From: Chloroflexota bacterium | GTDB taxonomy: Bacteria; Chloroflexota; Anaerolineae; UBA3071 | NCBI GenBank assembly: GCA_014383605.1 | Contig: JACNHM010000277.1 | Span: 1 to 5,989, forward strand | Direction of reading: 5' to 3' | DNA length: 5,989 nt | Part shown: positions 5,232 to 5,989 of the stretch, one piece after another | Position numbering within the stretch: the first letter of the stretch is position 1 | Layout: every line of letters starts with the position of its first letter | Program-made: the position numbers and the translations under genes | The notes under the pieces: model-generated | Databases searched by the model: none | What the model was told of the DNA's origin: nothing | What the model saw: the letters and a program-made list of their open reading frames with translations, nothing else

Positions 5232-5989
5232 TCACGTCTCACGTTTGACGAGCCCCCGCTCCCGCATCTGCCGGGCCATGGTGCTCCAGGGATACTCGCC
5301 GGCGACCAGCTTGTCCCACGTCTTCTGTGCCTCCCCCCACGGCACCAACTCCCGCAGCGGGGCAATGCTGATCACCACGCCATCGTTCAGGTCGGGCGAC
5401 AGGTTGAGCAAGGCGACGGCGTCCAGCCGCTGGCGGAAGTCCGCGACCTCGGCCACCAGCCTGTCCTGGCGCTCGATCTCCCGTTCGCGGCGCTTGCGGG
5501 CGCTGCCTTGCAGCGCCTCCACGCCCTGCTTGAGCTCCTCCAGGCAGGTCCGTTCCAGCTTGACCTTGGCGTCGCCATAGTCGCGACCGGCAGCGTAGAG
5601 GGTAGCCCTGTCCAGCCGGTGGGTGTAGAGCCAGATGGCATAGTTGCGCCGTTCTGATTGCAGCAGCCAGTAGATGGGCGCTTTGCGGCGGCTCTTGGAG
5701 TAGCGCTTGATGTGAAAGGCGAAGAAGCCCCGCCGAGGATCGCGGAAGTAGTCGCTCAGGGTGCGGACGCCCAGGATGTCGCAGGCTTCCCGCTCGATGG
5801 CGTCGGCGTCCGCCGATCCGGCGGCATCGCCCCACAGCAGCGAGAGCACCCCACGCACGCGGGTCACGACGTCAGACGGGTGGGTGGGGTCGTCCACCAA
5901 TATGCCATCCCAGGCAACTTGGGGATATTCCTGATGTCCCTTAACAGTTGATTTAATTATCGCTCCCGGAGGTGCCTTTGCTGAGGCAG
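5232..5989 (-). CDS. pglX: PglX-like DNA adenine methyltransferase, C-terminal part (gene enters from right edge)
   Basis: The frame is open from the right edge (first whole codon at 5987) to the TGA at 5232, giving 251 visible residues of a larger protein. A TTG at 5900 could be mistaken for a start, but the codons before it continue as EYPQVAWDGILVDDP, so the gene is simply cut by the window. Recognisable C-terminal blocks of PglX/Eco57I-type N6-adenine methyltransferases of BREX-like systems are DYFRDP (79-84), KRYSKSRRKAPIYW (94-107), a charged coiled-coil-like stretch (about 140-190), PDLNDGVVISIAPL (198-211) and a final GEYPWS region (230-235). The catalytic NPPY and SAM motifs would be outside the window. 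The family call rests on remembered family consensus, not a search. The first 17 or so visible codons are AT-richer than the rest. The gene is followed by a 119-bp gap and a new promoter. Confidence 0.78.
   Translation of the reverse strand, partial: ASAKAPPGAIIKSTVKGHQEYPQVAWDGILVDDPTHPSDVVTRVRGVLSLLWGDAAGSADADAIEREACDILGVRTLSDYFRDPRRGFFAFHIKRYSKSRRKAPIYWLLQSERRNYAIWLYTHRLDRATLYAAGRDYGDAKVKLERTCLEELKQGVEALQGSARKRREREIERQDRLVAEVADFRQRLDAVALLNLSPDLNDGVVISIAPLRELVPWGEAQKTWDKLVAGEYPWSTMARQMRERGLVKRET

Noticed and set aside
5232..5900. A complete small 222-residue gene starting with TTG at 5900
   Set aside because: The frame remains open to the window edge and the upstream residues (EYPQVAWDGI) fit the PglX family, so this is a partial gene.
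5931..5989. A target-site duplication or matching IS tip on the pglX side
   Set aside because: Only short AT-rich words match the IS left end and the coding frame is unbroken, so I list it only as a weak observation and not as a mobile element.

Overview
All genes in this GC-rich window run leftward on the minus strand. The protein families and base composition suggest a GC-rich environmental bacterium. A Chloroflexota-like host is my guess from the style of the proteins and is not shown by the sequence. In transcription order (right to left) the window holds: the 3' end of a PglX-like DNA adenine methyltransferase gene running off the right edge; a 119-bp intergenic region with a good sigma70-type promoter and a cluster of inverted and direct repeats; an AbiEi-type antitoxin; an AbiEii-type nucleotidyltransferase toxin; a PglZ-domain gene cut off at its 3' end; and an intact-looking IS3-family insertion sequence that fills the left 1.4 kb.

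PglX and PglZ together mark a BREX or BREX-like phage-defence cassette. PglX-type enzymes methylate host DNA. PglZ is an alkaline-phosphatase-superfamily protein needed for the defence. Here a type IV (AbiE) toxin-antitoxin pair lies between them. The abiEi stop and abiEii start share one base, and pglZ starts 17 nt inside abiEii, so abiEi, abiEii and pglZ look like one translationally coupled unit. Its own promoter is followed by repeats that could be the AbiEi operator. If so, the antitoxin may set the dose of PglZ as well as of the toxin. That is an inference.

The pglZ frame is lost a few codons after its TADHG metal-binding motif, where the sequence passes into the insertion sequence. The element has orfA and orfB joined by a classic A6G -1 frameshift site, a full DDE triad with D(35)E spacing, and its own promoter and Shine-Dalgarno. 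It looks potentially active and recently inserted. The rest of pglZ should lie beyond the left edge of the window, if it survives. The left edge falls in the element's terminal region, so it may also be an assembly break. The exact IS ends and a target duplication could not be fixed. Both ends carry a motif repeated with a 26-bp period.

No RNA genes, CRISPR arrays or strong intrinsic terminators were seen. No gene-free stretch exceeds 300 bases.
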